From NCBI GenBank assembly GCA_003500765.1, contig DNQL01000068.1, positions 1-20,055 of the forward strand: DNA of 20,055 nt, read 5' to 3'. A program made the position numbers and the translations under genes. Of this stretch, positions 18,785 through 20,055 are shown piece after piece (position 1 is the stretch's first letter; every line of letters starts with the position of its first letter). The stretch is from Elusimicrobiota bacterium. GTDB taxonomy: Bacteria > Elusimicrobiota > Elusimicrobia > Elusimicrobiales > UBA9959. The notes beneath the pieces are model-generated. The model saw only the letters and a list, made by a program, of their open reading frames with translations, did not search any database and had not been told where the DNA came from.

Positions 18785-19999
18785 ATGAGTAAGTTCCTGG
18801 CCCGTTGGCGCGCCGCCGATCCCGCCTTCAGGGCCTTCCTGCTGGGCGTGCTGCTCTTCGGCGTCAACGCCGGCGTCATTTCGGCCGCTTTTAACAATTA
18901 TCTCAACGACACCTTCAGCCTCACCTCGCAACAGCGCGGCTTCCTGGAATTCCCGCGCGAGCTGCCGGGCTTCCTCGTAGTATTCATGGCCGGCCTGCTG
19001 GCCGCCGTCCCCGTGCGCAACTGGGCGGTGATGACCAGCCTGCTCACGGCCGCCGGCGTGGCCGGACTGGCCTTCCTCTCTCCGACGTACCACCTGATGC
19101 TGGTCTGGATGCTGGTCTGGAGCACCGGCAGCCATCTCTTCATGACCGTCGAGAGCGTCATGGGACTGCGCTTCGCAAAAGAAGGCGGGCAGGGCCGCCG
19201 GCTGGGCCAGATAAGCGGCGTCACCAATTTCGCCGCCATAGCCGGCGCCGGCGCGGTCTGGCTGCTGGCCCGCTCCGCGGGCCCCTGGCTCTACAAGGCG
19301 GCTTTCCTCTTCGCCGCCGCGGCCTCCGTCGTCTCGGCCTTCCTGTTCGCGCGCATACCCGCTTCCGACGAGGACCGCGCGCCGCGCGGGAGGCGTTTCG
19401 TTATCAAATGGCGTTATAAATGGTATTACCTGCTCAATATCCTCTTCGGCGCGCGCAAGCAGATCTTCCTGACCTTCGCGCCGTGGGTGCTGGTCACAGT
19501 CTATGGGGCGAGCCCCGCGGTAATGGCCGCGCTGGCGATGGCGGCGGCCGCGGCCGGGGTGGTCTTCCGCCAGGCCTTCGGCGAACTGACCGACCGCATA
19601 GGCGAGCGCCGGATGTTCATCGGCGACGCGCTGATACTGCTGGGCATCTGCGCCGGCTTCGCCTTCTCCTCTTTCCGGCCGCTGCTTTATTTCCTGTTCG
19701 TGCTCGACAACCTGATGTTCGCCACGCGCATAGCGCGCACCACCTATCTCAACCGCATAGCCGAGACGAAAGCCGATATGGCCCCCACCATCTCTTTCGG
19801 CATCACGATAGACCACGCGGTCTCTATGACCGTGCCGGCGGCCGGCGGCCTGCTCTGGGCCGCCTACGGCTACAAGTCCGTCTTCTTCGCCGCCTCGCTG
19901 CTCGCCGTGGCCGGCCTGCTGGCCGCGCTCGCCATCGACGACGGCCGGGCGAAAAAGGCCGCGCCGCCGCCGTCCCCGGCCCCCGTCATGCCCGATTGA
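18785..19999 (+). CDS. Major facilitator superfamily (MFS) transporter
   Basis: Integral inner-membrane transporter of 404 residues with about 12 hydrophobic segments in two halves. The first is AFLLGVLLFGVNAGVISAAF near residues 14-33. The halves are separated by a basic central loop (about 195-215, rich in Arg/Lys). A motif-A-like GELTDRIGERR lies at about 266-276, at the equivalent position in the second half. The substrate cannot be read from sequence. Its position 9 bases after an adenosine-deaminase-type gene makes a nucleoside or related compound a reasonable guess, but the neighbours are mixed. No clear ribosome site precedes the ATG. The C-terminus is Ala/Pro-rich. It is the last gene of the tight cluster. 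Confidence 0.9.
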   Translation: MSKFLARWRAADPAFRAFLLGVLLFGVNAGVISAAFNNYLNDTFSLTSQQRGFLEFPRELPGFLVVFMAGLLAAVPVRNWAVMTSLLTAAGVAGLAFLSPTYHLMLVWMLVWSTGSHLFMTVESVMGLRFAKEGGQGRRLGQISGVTNFAAIAGAGAVWLLARSAGPWLYKAAFLFAAAASVVSAFLFARIPASDEDRAPRGRRFVIKWRYKWYYLLNILFGARKQIFLTFAPWVLVTVYGASPAVMAALAMAAAAAGVVFRQAFGELTDRIGERRMFIGDALILLGICAGFAFSSFRPLLYFLFVLDNLMFATRIARTTYLNRIAETKADMAPTISFGITIDHAVSMTVPAAGGLLWAAYGYKSVFFAASLLAVAGLLAALAIDDGRAKKAAPPPSPAPVMPD

Positions 20000-20022
20000 G
20001 GGTATACCCGCGCCCCCTATTT

Positions 20023-20032
20023 TTGGGATAAT
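20023..20032 (+). promoter_or_regulatory. Possible extended -10 element near the window end
   Basis: TTGGGATAAT, preceded by a T-run, resembles TGnTATAAT and is similar in layout to the element before marC (a T-run, TG, then a -10). It would drive a gene beyond the window. The palindrome GGGTATACCC (20000-20009) overlaps the end of the MFS stop region. No start codon with a convincing gene is visible before the window ends. Confidence 0.3.
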
Positions 20033-20055
20033 TTAGGCCACGATACCGGGCCCCA

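Noticed and set aside
17906..19816. 636-residue minus-strand open frame opposite the deaminase and MFS genes
   Set aside because: Antisense shadow in GC-rich DNA; it spans two recognisable plus-strand genes and shows no domain pattern.

Overview
The window is a replication-origin neighbourhood of a Gram-negative-type (diderm) bacterium. It runs outward in both directions from a dnaA upstream region. Leftward, on the minus strand, lie rpmH, rnpA, yidD, yidC, mnmE and the 5' part of mnmG. Rightward lie dnaA, dnaN, recF, gyrB and gyrA, followed by marC, a secreted TPR-type protein, a HemN/HemW-like radical SAM protein, an adenosine-deaminase-family enzyme and an MFS transporter. The long YidC with a periplasmic domain and the roughly 810-residue GyrB with the large TOPRIM-region insert both point to a diderm. 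No mobile element, CRISPR array, tRNA or rRNA gene is visible.

Left part (1 to about 10,240): moderate GC with mixed codon use. The genes are ordinary chromosome-maintenance, ribosome, membrane-insertion and tRNA-modification genes. Origin-associated signals are clear: an inverted pair of DnaA-box-like 9-mers upstream of dnaA, a perfect DnaA box and iteron-like repeats between dnaA and dnaN, and an 18-bp parS-like palindrome between mnmE and mnmG. Protein style and gene order suggest a Desulfobacterota/deltaproteobacterial lineage, but this is an impression only.

Right part (about 10,260 to the end): strongly GC-rich with almost uniformly G/C-ending codons, GAG instead of GAA for Glu, but persistent use of the Ile codon ATA. 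gyrA ends in a strong intrinsic terminator. The next five genes (marC to MFS) are packed with overlaps or gaps of at most 14 bases and look like one operon. The lineage is not clear; an Elusimicrobiota-like genome is one low-confidence guess.

The most important observation is that codon use switches abruptly inside gyrB, at about 10,240-10,261, exactly where the gene encodes its near-invariant TOPRIM entry. Either the contig joins two different genomes through a conserved gyrB stretch, which is the simplest explanation for metagenomic data, or a real recombination replaced the 3' half of gyrB and everything after it. Until this is settled, left and right should not be read as one organism.
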